DNA from: an uncultured Rhodospirillaceae bacterium
GTDB lineage: Bacteria > Pseudomonadota > Alphaproteobacteria > Rhodospirillales > Rhodospirillaceae
Length of the DNA: 64,000 bases
Direction: 5' to 3'
Assembly: GCA_943787205.1 (NCBI GenBank)
Contig: CALSLN010000001.1
Coordinates: forward strand, 248,001-312,000
Within the stretch, counting starts at the first letter, position 1; the number at the start of each line of letters is the position of its first letter. The notes below the pieces were generated by a model. It was not told the DNA's origin and did not search any database. It worked only from the letters and a program-made list of their open reading frames with translations. Below are positions 34,841 to 43,544 of the stretch, piece after piece. The position numbers were made by a program, and so were the translations under genes.

Positions 34841-35509
34841 TTAGGGTAGCGGGCTTACCCCAACGACGATGGGGTGAAGCCCGATGAATCCGGTATAGAG
34901 CAAGGCTACAACACCCCAGCGCCAGTCCATCCCGGGCAAGGCGCTGGGCCGCCAACTGACCAGGTGTGTGTGCTGTGCTTTGTGCCTCCAGGTCTCAGCG
35001 CCCCAAGTCCGCTTGCGCCGCTTGTCGAGTGTAAACATTCCGACAACGCTAAACAGGGCAGCGAATCCAAATACTAATATCGCGGCGATGGATCCGTTCG
35101 GCGGAATGTGAGCTGCCGCCCAGAGCGTTAATCCCAAAAGAAGGGGGTGACGTGTTATGGCCAGCAAGCCAGGAGACTCTGGACTAAAGCCTTCTGGGTT
35201 GATGGGGATTGAAAATGGGTTCGGCGTTGTTAGGCCAAAGACCAAAAACACACATGCCGGAATCATGATGATCGCGGTGATCCACATGGACGTTTTGGTC
35301 ATCGTCCAAAGTTCGATGTACGGCGCTGCAACGAGGGCTAGAACGACCCAGATTATCGTCGCGAGAGACACGAGAGAGTACGCAACGAGATAGCCCCGCT
35401 CGCCAAGCAAAGCAACGCAACGCGCCCGCACCGGCCTCAGGGCGGGGATGCTGTGCGTTAGTAAAAAGGCGCCAAGGGCCGCAGCGAGATGACTAAGGCT
35501 GCCGGTCAT
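34841..35509 (-). CDS. NnrU-family membrane protein
   Basis: A 222-residue multi-pass membrane protein of the NnrU family. Hydrophobic segments include AYSLVSLATIIWVVLALVAA and MWITAIIMIPACVFLVFGL. The family mark AITRHPLLLGLTLWAAAHIP is present, followed by TLDKRRKRTWG. NnrU was named from denitrification clusters, but here it ends an operon of metabolic genes, so its role is open. It starts 31 bases after the MaoC gene. Confidence 0.85.
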   Translation of the reverse strand: MTGSLSHLAAALGAFLLTHSIPALRPVRARCVALLGERGYLVAYSLVSLATIIWVVLALVAAPYIELWTMTKTSMWITAIIMIPACVFLVFGLTTPNPFSIPINPEGFSPESPGLLAITRHPLLLGLTLWAAAHIPPNGSIAAILVFGFAALFSVVGMFTLDKRRKRTWGAETWRHKAQHTHLVSWRPSALPGMDWRWGVVALLYTGFIGLHPIVVGVSPLP

Positions 35510-35540
35510 GGGTTCTTCTTTTTACGACCCAGGCCTTGAA

Positions 35541-36059
35541 CTAGTACCCAGCTTTTTCTTCGACGTTGTTGTCACGGCCCATGACCAAGACTGTGCGTTC
35601 GTACGTGCAAATGACGTCTTTATTCTGATTAAAGCCGGTGGTTTTGACTTTGACGATCCCCTGACCGGGACGTGATTTACTTGGCCTGGTCGAAAGCACT
35701 TCCGACTCAGCATAAATCGTATCGCCCGCATAAACAGGATGCGGCAACATGATGTCGGTCCAGCCAAGGTTAGCGATGGCCTTTTGACTGATATCCGAAA
35801 CGCTCATGCCGGTAATAATCGCCAGCGTTAGCGTGGAAACGATAAGGGGTTGCCCGAACTCCGTGTGCTTGGCGTACTCAGCGTCGAAATGAACAGGGTG
35901 GCTGTTCATGGTCAAAGTCGTGAACCAAATGTTATCCGTCATTGTGACGGTACGACCCGGACGGTGTTCGTAGATATCTCCAACTTTGAAATCTTCGAAA
36001 TAGCGCCCGCCGCGTTCGCGGTATCGGTTTTCTCCAACCTTGGCGGCTTCAACGACCAT
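35541..36059 (-). CDS. MaoC-like dehydratase
   Basis: A 172-residue hot-dog-fold protein. The hydratase element MNSHPVHFDAEYAKHTEFGQ gives the Asp and His region of the MaoC active site, followed by LIVSTLTLAIITGMS. It hydrates or dehydrates acyl-CoA thioesters. AGGAGCACACC is upstream of the ATG. It sits in an operon with an SDR and a deacetylase, suggesting a combined catabolic route. Confidence 0.88.
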   Translation of the reverse strand: MVVEAAKVGENRYRERGGRYFEDFKVGDIYEHRPGRTVTMTDNIWFTTLTMNSHPVHFDAEYAKHTEFGQPLIVSTLTLAIITGMSVSDISQKAIANLGWTDIMLPHPVYAGDTIYAESEVLSTRPSKSRPGQGIVKVKTTGFNQNKDVICTYERTVLVMGRDNNVEEKAGY

Positions 36060-36092
36060 GGTGTGCTCCTAAGCTTTATGTTGAGAGTAAGA

Positions 36093-36956
36093 TTAGACGG
36101 GCGCCGGAACCTGTGCAGCGTAGGCGTCGGCAATCTGTTTGCGGGTGGCGAACCACACTTCGTCTTTTGCGGTGGCGTGAGCCAGAAAATTCTCTAACGC
36201 TTTCATGCGTCCCGGTCGCCCGACGATGCGCAAGTGGACACCTGCAGACATCATTTTATTGGGGGACTCAGCGCACTCTGCATAGAGCCAATCGAATGTA
36301 TCGATGAGATATTTTTCCCACTGGTCCGGCGTATACGCAGGGTCCATCCACATTTTCATGTCATTGGTATCAAGGGCGTAGGGCGAAATCAGTATGGGTT
36401 TGCCATCGACGACATCCCAGCGGGGCGTGTCATCGGAGTAGTCGTCCATATGATAGGTGTAGCCTTCTTCGGCCAGCAGGCGGCGCGTGTTTTCTGTCAG
36501 AACATAGCGTGAGAGCCAGCCCGACGGGCGCATGCCGCAGGTTTTTTCGATGGAGTCCGCGGCGTTACGAATAAAGTCGCGCTCCATATCTTCCTTCATC
36601 CAGTGCTGATGGGCCCAGCGGTGCCCGTGGGCGCAGACTTCGTGACCGTCAGCAATGATTTCTTTGGCGAGGTCAGGGGCGCGTTCGAGGGCCAATGCAG
36701 CCGCAGTAAACGTCGCAGTGACGCCATAGTCACGGAGTAATCTCATAACCCGGGGCGCACCAGCGCGAATGCCATACTGGTAATTGGACTCGTTGCCGAG
36801 ATTACGGCCCTTGCTCATGATGACTTGGAGTTCATCGACAGGCTCAGGAGCGCGGTCTCCATCGGCGATGCTTTCTTCGGCCCCCTCTTCAACGTTTACG
36901 ACAAGAGAGACGGCGATGCGTTTGTCATCGGGCCAGGAAAAATTGGGTTGGGACAT
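36093..36956 (-). CDS. Polysaccharide deacetylase (PuuE-like allantoinase type)
   Basis: A 287-residue NodB-fold hydrolase close to the PuuE/polysaccharide deacetylase group. It has VVNVEEGAEESI at the start, DYGVTATFTAAALALERAPD, GHEVCAHGHRWAHQHW with the metal-binding histidines, and MMSAGVHLRIVGRPGRM near the end. Members open allantoin or related amide rings rather than polysaccharides. The ribosome site GAGGAG lies inside the end of the SDR gene, with 2 bases between the genes, so they are coupled. Confidence 0.85.
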   Translation of the reverse strand: MSQPNFSWPDDKRIAVSLVVNVEEGAEESIADGDRAPEPVDELQVIMSKGRNLGNESNYQYGIRAGAPRVMRLLRDYGVTATFTAAALALERAPDLAKEIIADGHEVCAHGHRWAHQHWMKEDMERDFIRNAADSIEKTCGMRPSGWLSRYVLTENTRRLLAEEGYTYHMDDYSDDTPRWDVVDGKPILISPYALDTNDMKMWMDPAYTPDQWEKYLIDTFDWLYAECAESPNKMMSAGVHLRIVGRPGRMKALENFLAHATAKDEVWFATRKQIADAYAAQVPAPV

Positions 36957-36958
36957 GT

Positions 36959-37792
36959 CTAGTGATACTCCTCGCCGCCGGAAACATTCATAGCCTCGGC
37001 AGTTATATAGTCAGCCTGATCGGAACACAGGAAGGCGCATGCCTTGGCGATATCATCGACTAAACCAACGCGCCCCATGGGGATGCGTGCGCGCATGCCA
37101 TCAAGATATTCTTCTTCCGTTTTGCCTTGCGCCTTTGACATGAAGTCGTTTTGCCATGCGCCGAGGCCGGTGGTTACATGGTTGGGGCAAATCGCATTCA
37201 CGGTAATTTTGTGCGGCGCAAGTTCGATGCCCGCGACGCGGGTTAAACCGACGAGACCGTGTTTCGATGATGTGTAAGCTGCGGTGTTTCCGAAGCCAGA
37301 CTTTGCGGCCTGACTTGCAATATTAACGATTCGACCGCCATCACCTTGCTTGATCATCTGTTTTGCCGCGTGTTTTATTCCGAAGAAACACCCTCGCAAG
37401 TTGACACCTAGAACGGCATCCCATTGTTCTTGAGTCATTTCAATGAGCGGGCCAAAAAGATAGCCAATGCCTGCGTTGTTAATCAGAAAATCTACGCGGC
37501 CATAGGTTTCAACGGCGAATGCTATGAGGCCCTCGACTTCCGCTTCTATCAACATATCGGCGGCGTAGCCCGTGGCATCACCGCCCTGGGCCTTAATGGC
37601 GTCGACGACTTGGTCAATTTCGTCGGACGTGCCGACGCCATGCTTCGGCGCGATCTCTCCTTTGATCTTGCCAATATCATGGATCACAACCTTGCAGCCT
37701 TCTTGGGCCAGTCTCATGGCCATGGCTTCGCCGAGGCCCTGTGGGCGGCCAGCTCCAGTGATGACGGCGACTTTGCCGTTAAGATCGTACAT
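36959..37792 (-). CDS. Short-chain dehydrogenase/reductase
   Basis: A 277-residue classical SDR. The cofactor motif is AVITGAGRPQGLGEAMAMRL, with the NNAGIGYLFG motif. The catalytic triad is Ser in IVNIASQAAK and YxxxK in YTSSKHG. There is an insertion after strand 2 (KIKGEIAPKHGVGTSDEI) that is longer than usual. It oxidises or reduces an alcohol/ketone, perhaps a 3-hydroxyacyl-CoA given the MaoC neighbour. AGGAG is upstream. Confidence 0.9.
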   Translation of the reverse strand: MYDLNGKVAVITGAGRPQGLGEAMAMRLAQEGCKVVIHDIGKIKGEIAPKHGVGTSDEIDQVVDAIKAQGGDATGYAADMLIEAEVEGLIAFAVETYGRVDFLINNAGIGYLFGPLIEMTQEQWDAVLGVNLRGCFFGIKHAAKQMIKQGDGGRIVNIASQAAKSGFGNTAAYTSSKHGLVGLTRVAGIELAPHKITVNAICPNHVTTGLGAWQNDFMSKAQGKTEEEYLDGMRARIPMGRVGLVDDIAKACAFLCSDQADYITAEAMNVSGGEEYH

Positions 37793-37813
37793 GTGTCGCT
37801 CCTGTTGGTGGGC

Positions 37814-38485
37814 TTAGAAGGGTTGCCATAGACCAATGGCGCCGGCGATGGCGACCAAACCCCAGATGCTGAAGATGGGGATGCGTGTAATGTAAAGAGC
37901 GCGCTTCATCTGAGCCAGGTCTTCGGGCGTTTCGCCTTGGTTCATGACACGCCCAAATGCAGGGCCGAAGGGCTTCATGGTATAGCGCGAGGCGATACCG
38001 CAAAACACGGTGCCCGCCCAAATCAGCATTTTAGTTGCTAGCCAGTTGTCCTGGGTAACGCCTGTACCCATCAAAGACATGATTCCTATTACAGTGATGG
38101 CAATAGCGATGACCCAACGCATCGGTAAGTCGACTCTACGAATCCAAGCAGTTTTTTCAGGTCCCCCGGTGTTGAGGAAGAGCGTCAACACGATGTAAAT
38201 CCAAACCAAGGCGACCGCCCAAATGATCCACAGCCACATGCTGTTCAAGTCAAACCACCGCATGCTTCCCATGGAGAAGCCGAGGGCTATGACCAAAGGC
38301 ATGCAGACTCTTGGGAATTGGTCGAGCCAATGCATGACTTTCCGTACATAGGTGCGGGCTTCTTTAGTGAGGCCTGGTTTGATCAATATGCCCGAGGAGT
38401 AATAAACCCCCAGGTCGCCGCCGAGCCAATACACAAAGCACAAAAGGTGTAACAGCAGTAAAACTTGATATAGATCGACAACCAC
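37814..38485 (-). CDS. Multi-pass membrane protein, CopD/DUF2269-like, uncertain
   Basis: A 223-residue protein with about five or six hydrophobic helices: LYQVLLLLHLLCFVYWLGGD, WLWIIWAVALVWIYIVLTLF, WVIAIAITVIGIMSLMGTG and IFSIWGLVAIAGAIGLWQPF. His in the first helix (LHLLCF) resembles heme- or copper-ligating helices of the CopD/DUF2269 type. I start at GTG 38485 because GGGGGGAAAGATC precedes it; the open frame to 38692 overlaps the divergent gene. It heads a five-gene leftward operon. Confidence 0.7.
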   Translation of the reverse strand: MVVDLYQVLLLLHLLCFVYWLGGDLGVYYSSGILIKPGLTKEARTYVRKVMHWLDQFPRVCMPLVIALGFSMGSMRWFDLNSMWLWIIWAVALVWIYIVLTLFLNTGGPEKTAWIRRVDLPMRWVIAIAITVIGIMSLMGTGVTQDNWLATKMLIWAGTVFCGIASRYTMKPFGPAFGRVMNQGETPEDLAQMKRALYITRIPIFSIWGLVAIAGAIGLWQPF

Positions 38486-38570
38486 GATCTTTCCCCCCGG
38501 ACGTTCCTGGTGCACTGGTTTGTGCGCTTCCCTGCCGGGGGTATAGCATCCCACATTGGGGAGGACCAAG

Positions 38571-39152
38571 GTGCTCAGAGTTTGTTGCCTTATTTTTAGT
38601 AGTTTGGCTTGGTCGATGGCGGTCCACGCGGAGCCACTGATCACGGGCTGCGATCGCCTCGCTGCGAATCCGCCAGATCCAGATCGCGTCACTATCGGTG
38701 TTGCGAGAGAAGACGTCGATATTCCCGCAGCGATCGCGTCCTGTCGGCTTGCTCGGGCGTCCCATCCAGAGGTCGCCCGGCTTTCCTATCAACTTGGTCG
38801 TGTCCTGTTTTACGATGGACAAACAGAGCGAGCGTTAGCGGCTTTCGGCCAGGCAATCGACCAAGATTATCGGCAGGCTAAGTTTTTGGTGGGGCTGATT
38901 ATGACCCGGGGTTACGAAGGCATTCGAGAAGACATTTGCCGAGTCGAGGCGTTGTGGCGGTCATCTGCCCATCAAAATCACAGTAATGCTCAAGTCAGCT
39001 ATGTGTCTTTCGCGACGGGTGGCCGCTTTGACTCCTGCTCGGAGCGGGCTTCTATTGCGGATATGAATGCTTTTCTCGATGGTGCAGAGGTGCAACTGGG
39101 GTACGTGGGTGGTTTGCTCATTGCCAAGCTACGCGCAGACCTGGAAAACTAG
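38571..39152 (+). CDS. Secreted Sel1/TPR-like protein, array member 1
   Basis: A 193-residue protein from GTG (GGGGAGGACCAAG upstream). The signal peptide ends MAVHA. The mature part starts with the shared motif CDRLAANPPDPDRVTIGV, then LSYQLGRVLFYDGQTERALA (one TPR-like hairpin), KFLVGLIMTRGYEGI, and the Cys-containing ends DICRVEALWRSSA and GRFDSC. Four cysteines align with the other three array members, suggesting two disulfides in the periplasm. It is the most divergent of the four (RSSAHQNHS). Confidence 0.8.
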   Translation: MLRVCCLIFSSLAWSMAVHAEPLITGCDRLAANPPDPDRVTIGVAREDVDIPAAIASCRLARASHPEVARLSYQLGRVLFYDGQTERALAAFGQAIDQDYRQAKFLVGLIMTRGYEGIREDICRVEALWRSSAHQNHSNAQVSYVSFATGGRFDSCSERASIADMNAFLDGAEVQLGYVGGLLIAKLRADLEN

Positions 39153-39192
39153 TCACGAACACAAGGCGCACTGCGCCACAAGGAGGAATGAC

Positions 39193-39816
39193 ATGCGAAT
39201 GGCTGCAGCAACGATAACTTTTGTAGTCTCAGTAATCTTAGGTCTGACGTCTGGGGCCTTCGCGGCACCTGACCCTGAAGCAGTAACGGAATGTGATCGG
39301 CTGGCGTCCCACGGCTCCGATCCAGAGCGTGTCTCACCCGGCGTGAGTCAATCAGCGATGCGCAAGGCGGCTGCTATATCTGCGTGCTTGGCTGATACGG
39401 ATTTACAGCCAGAAAACCGGCGCCTGAGATATCTCCTCGGTCGCGCCTATTTTTATTCGGGTCGTGCAGACGATGCTATGCCACATTTGATTTACTCTGC
39501 GAACGCCGGTCACCGTCAATCTCAATTCGTGTTGGGTTATATCTATGATGGTGGATTGCAAGGCGTTGAACAGGATCGCTGTAGTGCGGAATCGTTATGG
39601 CTAAGGTCGGCCCGGCAAGGCCGTTTTGCAGCCTTGGTGAGCTACCCCCACCATGTTGTGCGTGGTCAGTTTGACGCTTGTGATGTAAGCGCTAGCCTTG
39701 ATGAAATGGCTGGTTTTTTAGAAACGGCTAAAGGCATGGCGTCGGATTACTATCGCCGCACATGGACGGCGGACGTGACACAAGATTTTGAAGTTTACCG
39801 TAAAGGACGAAAATAA
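39193..39816 (+). CDS. Secreted Sel1/TPR-like protein, array member 2
   Basis: A 207-residue protein with a Sec signal (TFVVSVILGLTSGAFA). The shared elements are CDRLASHGSDPERVSPGV, LRYLLGRAYFYSGRADDAM, SQFVLGYIYDGGLQGV, DRCSAESLWLRSARQGRF and GQFDACD. AGGAGG lies upstream. The stop overlaps the next start (TAATG), indicating coupled translation. These repeats resemble Sel1-like solenoids found beside caspase-like domains in alphaproteobacteria, but no enzyme domain is attached. Confidence 0.82.
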   Translation: MRMAAATITFVVSVILGLTSGAFAAPDPEAVTECDRLASHGSDPERVSPGVSQSAMRKAAAISACLADTDLQPENRRLRYLLGRAYFYSGRADDAMPHLIYSANAGHRQSQFVLGYIYDGGLQGVEQDRCSAESLWLRSARQGRFAALVSYPHHVVRGQFDACDVSASLDEMAGFLETAKGMASDYYRRTWTADVTQDFEVYRKGRK

Positions 39817-40415
39817 TGAGACACTTGGCATTGATGACGGCACTCATAGCATTTGCATACTCGGGTGCGGCCTCGGCGGAAGGGGATTTCATCACTGAAT
39901 GTGATGCGTTGGTTTCCCATCCGGAAGATCCAGATCGTATTGCGCCTGGTGTTGGCGACGTCCTGTTGTTGGCCGGCAAAGCAGCGTGTGAAGCGGCCGT
40001 TGCCGAAGACCCAGAAAACCGGCGCTTGCGGTATCAGTTGGGCCGCGTGCTTTTTTATGGCGGTGAGACAACCGAGTCCCTGCCACACCTTGAGTTCGCT
40101 GCTGAAGAAGGCTCTAAGCAGGCACAGTTCGTGCTTGGCTACATCATTGATGAGGCGCTGCAAGGCATCACGAGAGACGCTTGTAAGGTTGAGGATTTAT
40201 GGGTGCGGTCTGCGCGCCAAGGTCGCTTCGCCGCTCGCGTGAGTTATCCGCGTAATGTTGCGCTTGGTAAATTCGATGGCTGCGATATTCAGGCAAACCC
40301 ATCTGAGATCAATAGCTTTATCGAAGCCGCCCGCGGTCAAGCCGACGGCTATTACCAAGGTTTGCTAGTCGCAGAAGTGGCCGCCACTTACGCTGCATCT
40401 GACCATGCAAAATAG
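39816..40415 (+). CDS. Secreted Sel1/TPR-like protein, array member 3
   Basis: A 199-residue paralogue with signal peptide (LMTALIAFAYSGAASA). Shared elements: CDALVSHPEDPDRIAPGV, LRYQLGRVLFYGGETTESL, AQFVLGYIIDEALQGI, DACKVEDLWVRSARQGRF and GKFDGCD. It is closest to member 2 (ENRRLRY and RSARQGRFAA are identical). It overlaps member 2 by one base and member 4 by eleven. Confidence 0.82.
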   Translation: MRHLALMTALIAFAYSGAASAEGDFITECDALVSHPEDPDRIAPGVGDVLLLAGKAACEAAVAEDPENRRLRYQLGRVLFYGGETTESLPHLEFAAEEGSKQAQFVLGYIIDEALQGITRDACKVEDLWVRSARQGRFAARVSYPRNVALGKFDGCDIQANPSEINSFIEAARGQADGYYQGLLVAEVAATYAASDHAK

Positions 40416-41058
40416 AAGCGTTCTGAGCGCTGTGCTTGAGGGCCTTGCTGCCCTCAAGCGTTGCGCCGGAGTGGGGCTCATCGCCGTCGGTGTTTTTTGC
40501 ACGAACACCGCTATCGCCAAAGATGATGCAACCACCTGCGACCTCCTCGCTGCTCATCCACAGGATCCAGATCGCATAGTCGACGGTGTTCCAACGTCCG
40601 TTGTTGATCAACTTGCCGCCATCGCTGCCTGTGAGGCTGGGTTGGTTGCTGAGCCAGGTCATCCACGGCTGACCTACCAATTGGCGCGCGTGTATTTTTA
40701 TAATGGGCGTAGCGCCGATGCTGTGAAGACGATGGAGAAAGCCGCTGCGGCAGGGTACCGGCAAGCTCAGTTTGTCATGGGAGCCCTCATTTCCAACAAT
40801 CGACCCGATGCCTCCGGTGATATGTGTGACGCCGAATTTTGGTGGGCTAAGTCGGCTATGGCGGGGCGACTGGCAGCACAGGTTTCCTATGTCCGGCATG
40901 TCACAAAAGGTTTATTTGACGCGTGTGCTCTTCACGCCGATGAAGACGATATGGCATCCTTCTTAGAAAATGTCCGGGCTACCGGTGGCGGGGATTACTA
41001 TCTTCGCCTCTTGGTTTCGGATCTAACAGAAGATCTAAGGGCTTATCGAGACCGCTAA
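40405..41058 (+). CDS. Secreted Sel1/TPR-like protein, array member 4
   Basis: A 217-residue paralogue with a longer leader (GVGLIAVGVFCTNTAIA). Shared elements: CDLLAAHPQDPDRIVDGV, LTYQLARVYFYNGRSADAV, AQFVMGALISNNRPD, DMCDAEFWWAKSAMAGR and GLFDACA. The start lies eleven bases inside member 3, so the four genes form one operon. Function unknown; likely a periplasmic binding or scaffold set. Confidence 0.82.
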   Translation: MQNRSVLSAVLEGLAALKRCAGVGLIAVGVFCTNTAIAKDDATTCDLLAAHPQDPDRIVDGVPTSVVDQLAAIAACEAGLVAEPGHPRLTYQLARVYFYNGRSADAVKTMEKAAAAGYRQAQFVMGALISNNRPDASGDMCDAEFWWAKSAMAGRLAAQVSYVRHVTKGLFDACALHADEDDMASFLENVRATGGGDYYLRLLVSDLTEDLRAYRDR

Positions 41059-41122
41059 AAAAGCGATAGAGTACGCTGAGCCAAATCATAAATAATCAAA
41101 CAATTCCGAATACGGGGATCGC

Positions 41123-42151
41123 ATGACCGACACAAACACACAAATTCAACTTGCCCGCCAACCCGATGGGGAGCCTCAAATCAGCGACTTCCAGGTCGCG
41201 GAAACTGAAATTCCAACGGCTGGTCCAGGTGAGTTTCTTGCGCGCAACATTTATCTCTCGCTTGATCCGTATATGCGCGGGGCTATCTCTGGTCGCCACA
41301 TGGGGCATAGCCGCTCGAACCAAGGCGACCTCATTGGCGGGCGCTGCGTGGCTCAAGTGGTAGAGTCGAAACATGCGGACTATGCAGAGGGCGATTACAT
41401 CGTCATCGAGTCCGGTTGGCAAAAGTTCGTTGTGTCAAATGGTGGTGCTAAAGACCAAGTGCGCAAACTTGATCCCAATGGCGGCCCCTTGTCTGCCGCG
41501 CTCGGTGTTTTAGGCATGCCAGGCTTAACCGCATGGGCTGGTGTTGAACGGCTTGCCTCTCCGGGGTTGGGGGATACGTTTGTCGTGACAGCAGCGGCTG
41601 GCCCTGTTGGCGGAACGGCGGGGCAGCTTGCTAAGGCGAAGGGGTGCCGCGCCGTTGGTATTGCTGGCTCCGATGAGAAGTGCCGTATCGTTGTCGAAGA
41701 GTATGGGTTCGATGCGTGCGTGAACTACAAGAAAGACAATTGGGAAGAAGACCTCAAGGCCGCCTGTCCTGATGGCATTGATGTTTACTTCGATAACGTT
41801 GGTGGCCCGATTCTGGATACCATCACGCAACAACTGAACCTGTACGGAAAGATCGTACTGTGTGGTTTGGTCTCCCAGTATAATCGCAGTGGCGATGGGG
41901 ATTTTCACGGCCACAATATGGGGCCATTCGTGGGCAAACGCGCGCAGCTTCTTGGGCTCGTTGTGTATGATTACTACGACCAAATAGATGCATTTTTAAA
42001 AGCGGCTGTGCCTCTCGTTAAGGCCGGAAAGCTGAACTTCCACGAGGACCGTGCCGAAGGCTTGGAAAACACACCCGCTCATTTTGCCAAGTTAATGAGT
42101 GGCAAAAACGTCGGTAAAGCGATGGTCACGATCGGGCCAGAGAAAAGCTAA
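41123..42151 (+). CDS. NADP-dependent oxidoreductase, CurA/PTGR type (copy 1)
   Basis: A 342-residue zinc-free medium-chain reductase of the leukotriene B4 dehydrogenase/CurA group. It has IYLSLDPYMRGAISGRHMG, LGMPGLTAWAGVERLASPG, the cofactor motif AAAGPVGGTAGQLAKAKGC and FDNVGGPILDTITQQLNLYG. These enzymes reduce the double bond of enones with NADPH. A frameshifted tandem paralogue follows 22 bases later. Confidence 0.9.
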   Translation: MTDTNTQIQLARQPDGEPQISDFQVAETEIPTAGPGEFLARNIYLSLDPYMRGAISGRHMGHSRSNQGDLIGGRCVAQVVESKHADYAEGDYIVIESGWQKFVVSNGGAKDQVRKLDPNGGPLSAALGVLGMPGLTAWAGVERLASPGLGDTFVVTAAAGPVGGTAGQLAKAKGCRAVGIAGSDEKCRIVVEEYGFDACVNYKKDNWEEDLKAACPDGIDVYFDNVGGPILDTITQQLNLYGKIVLCGLVSQYNRSGDGDFHGHNMGPFVGKRAQLLGLVVYDYYDQIDAFLKAAVPLVKAGKLNFHEDRAEGLENTPAHFAKLMSGKNVGKAMVTIGPEKS

Positions 42152-42173
42152 GAAGCGGGCTACGGTCGTGGCG

Positions 42174-43179
42174 ATGAATCTTCAAGTGCAATTGGTGCAG
42201 CAACGAGATGGCATGCTTGATGCCAGCGATTTTCGATTCGTTGAAGTGCCGTTGCCGCGTCCTGCCCCTGGGCAGATGCTAGTCCGAACAGTCTATCTCT
42301 CACTGGACCCTTACGTCCGTAAAGCCATTCGCGGTGATCACCCAGGCCATGAGGCCCTGGTAGACGGTGATGTGATTTATGGGCGGAGTGTGTGTCGTGT
42401 CATTCGCAGTCATGACGACGAATACAAGGCTGGAGATTACGTCGTTGCGGAAACGGGGGTGGCAGCAGCATGCGGTTATCGACGCAACCAAAATTGTCCA
42501 ACGGGTCAACCCTGCAGCAGGCCCTCTTTCAACGGCGGTTGGGCCCTTAGGGATGCCGGGGCTCACTGCATGGGGATCTGTAGAACACATTGGGTTGCCA
42601 ACGCTTGGGGAGACGCTAGTCGTTTCTGCTGCGGCGGGGCCTGTCGGTGGCTGCGTTGGTCAGCTTGCGAAGCTTCGTGGGGCGCGGGTGATTGGCCTCG
42701 CGGGCTCCGCAGAGAAGTGTGATTTGGTCACTAAAACCTACGGGTTTGACGCTTGCATTAACTACAAGGAGTCCGACTGGGAAGAGCAATTGAAGACGGC
42801 ATGCCCAGTTGGAATCGACGTTTATCATGACAACGTTGGTGGCTCATTTTTGATGGCGATGGCCAAGCACCTATCTCTGTATGCCCGGGTCGTCATGTGT
42901 GGCCGGCCGGCTGACTATCACTCTGATAAATTTGATGGCGTCGGCCTTGGGCCGTTTATTGGGCGTCGCGCGAAACTCTGTGGCCTGGTGGTGTATGACT
43001 ACAACGATGATCTAGAGCGATACGTAAGTTTAGCCTCCTCCTGGATGCGTGAAGGAAAGCTCAAGATCAAAGAAGATCGCGTGAATGGGTTGGAAAATGC
43101 ACCGCAGCTTTTTCTAAAACTCATGCGTGGCGAGAACGTCGGAAAAGCAATTGTTGCAGTCGGCCCAGAGAAAGCGTGA
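42174..43179 (+). pseudogene. NADP-dependent oxidoreductase (copy 2), frameshifted in a G5 run
   Basis: Two frames encode one 334-residue reductase. The first part is MNLQVQLVQQRDGMLDASDF to DDEYKAGDYVVAETG; the second runs WQQHAVIDATKIVQRVNPAA to the end with AAAGPVGGCVGQLAKLRGA and YHDNVGGSFLM. Dropping one G from GGGGG at 42455-42459 joins them as VVAETGWQQHAVID, matching VIESGWQKFVVSN of copy 1. It is therefore a single +1 indel: either consensus error or recent inactivation. The rest of the gene is well conserved. Confidence 0.85.
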
Positions 43180-43222
43180 CGCAATTTTGTATCAAGACTT
43201 AAAATTATAAGGGAGTTGAATT

Positions 43223-43525
43223 ATGACGATTTATGTAATTGGACAAGCGCGCGTCACAGACCCAGCAGGGTTCAAAAAGTACTCAGAAACGGTTGCAGGG
43301 TTAGCCGAGCAGTTTGGTGGAAAGTTGATCGGTGCTGGAGGGCCGGACGAAAAAACACTAATCGAAGGGGATCAATTTGATGAAGGCCGTGTTGTTATTT
43401 TTGAGTACCCGTCACTAGAGGCTTATCAGCAGTACGTTGCATCTGAAAAGTATCAAGAAGGCAAAGGGTATCGCCTAGACTCTGGAACGCTCGATGTTTG
43501 CGTGATCCCGGCTGTTGGAAAATAG
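43223..43525 (+). CDS. DUF1330-family protein
   Basis: A 100-residue ferredoxin-fold protein of the DUF1330 type. It begins MTIYVIGQARVTDPAGFKKY and contains VVIFEYPSLEAYQQYVASE, the family signature. GGGAGTTGAATT precedes the ATG. Function unknown; members often accompany catabolic genes, as here after two reductases. Confidence 0.88.
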   Translation: MTIYVIGQARVTDPAGFKKYSETVAGLAEQFGGKLIGAGGPDEKTLIEGDQFDEGRVVIFEYPSLEAYQQYVASEKYQEGKGYRLDSGTLDVCVIPAVGK

Positions 43526-43544
43526 GCGGGCCTCAGACCGAGCG

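Noticed and set aside
38364-38822. 152-residue leftward frame between the membrane protein and the secreted array
   Set aside because: Overlaps the starts of two better-supported divergent genes and has no recognisable features.
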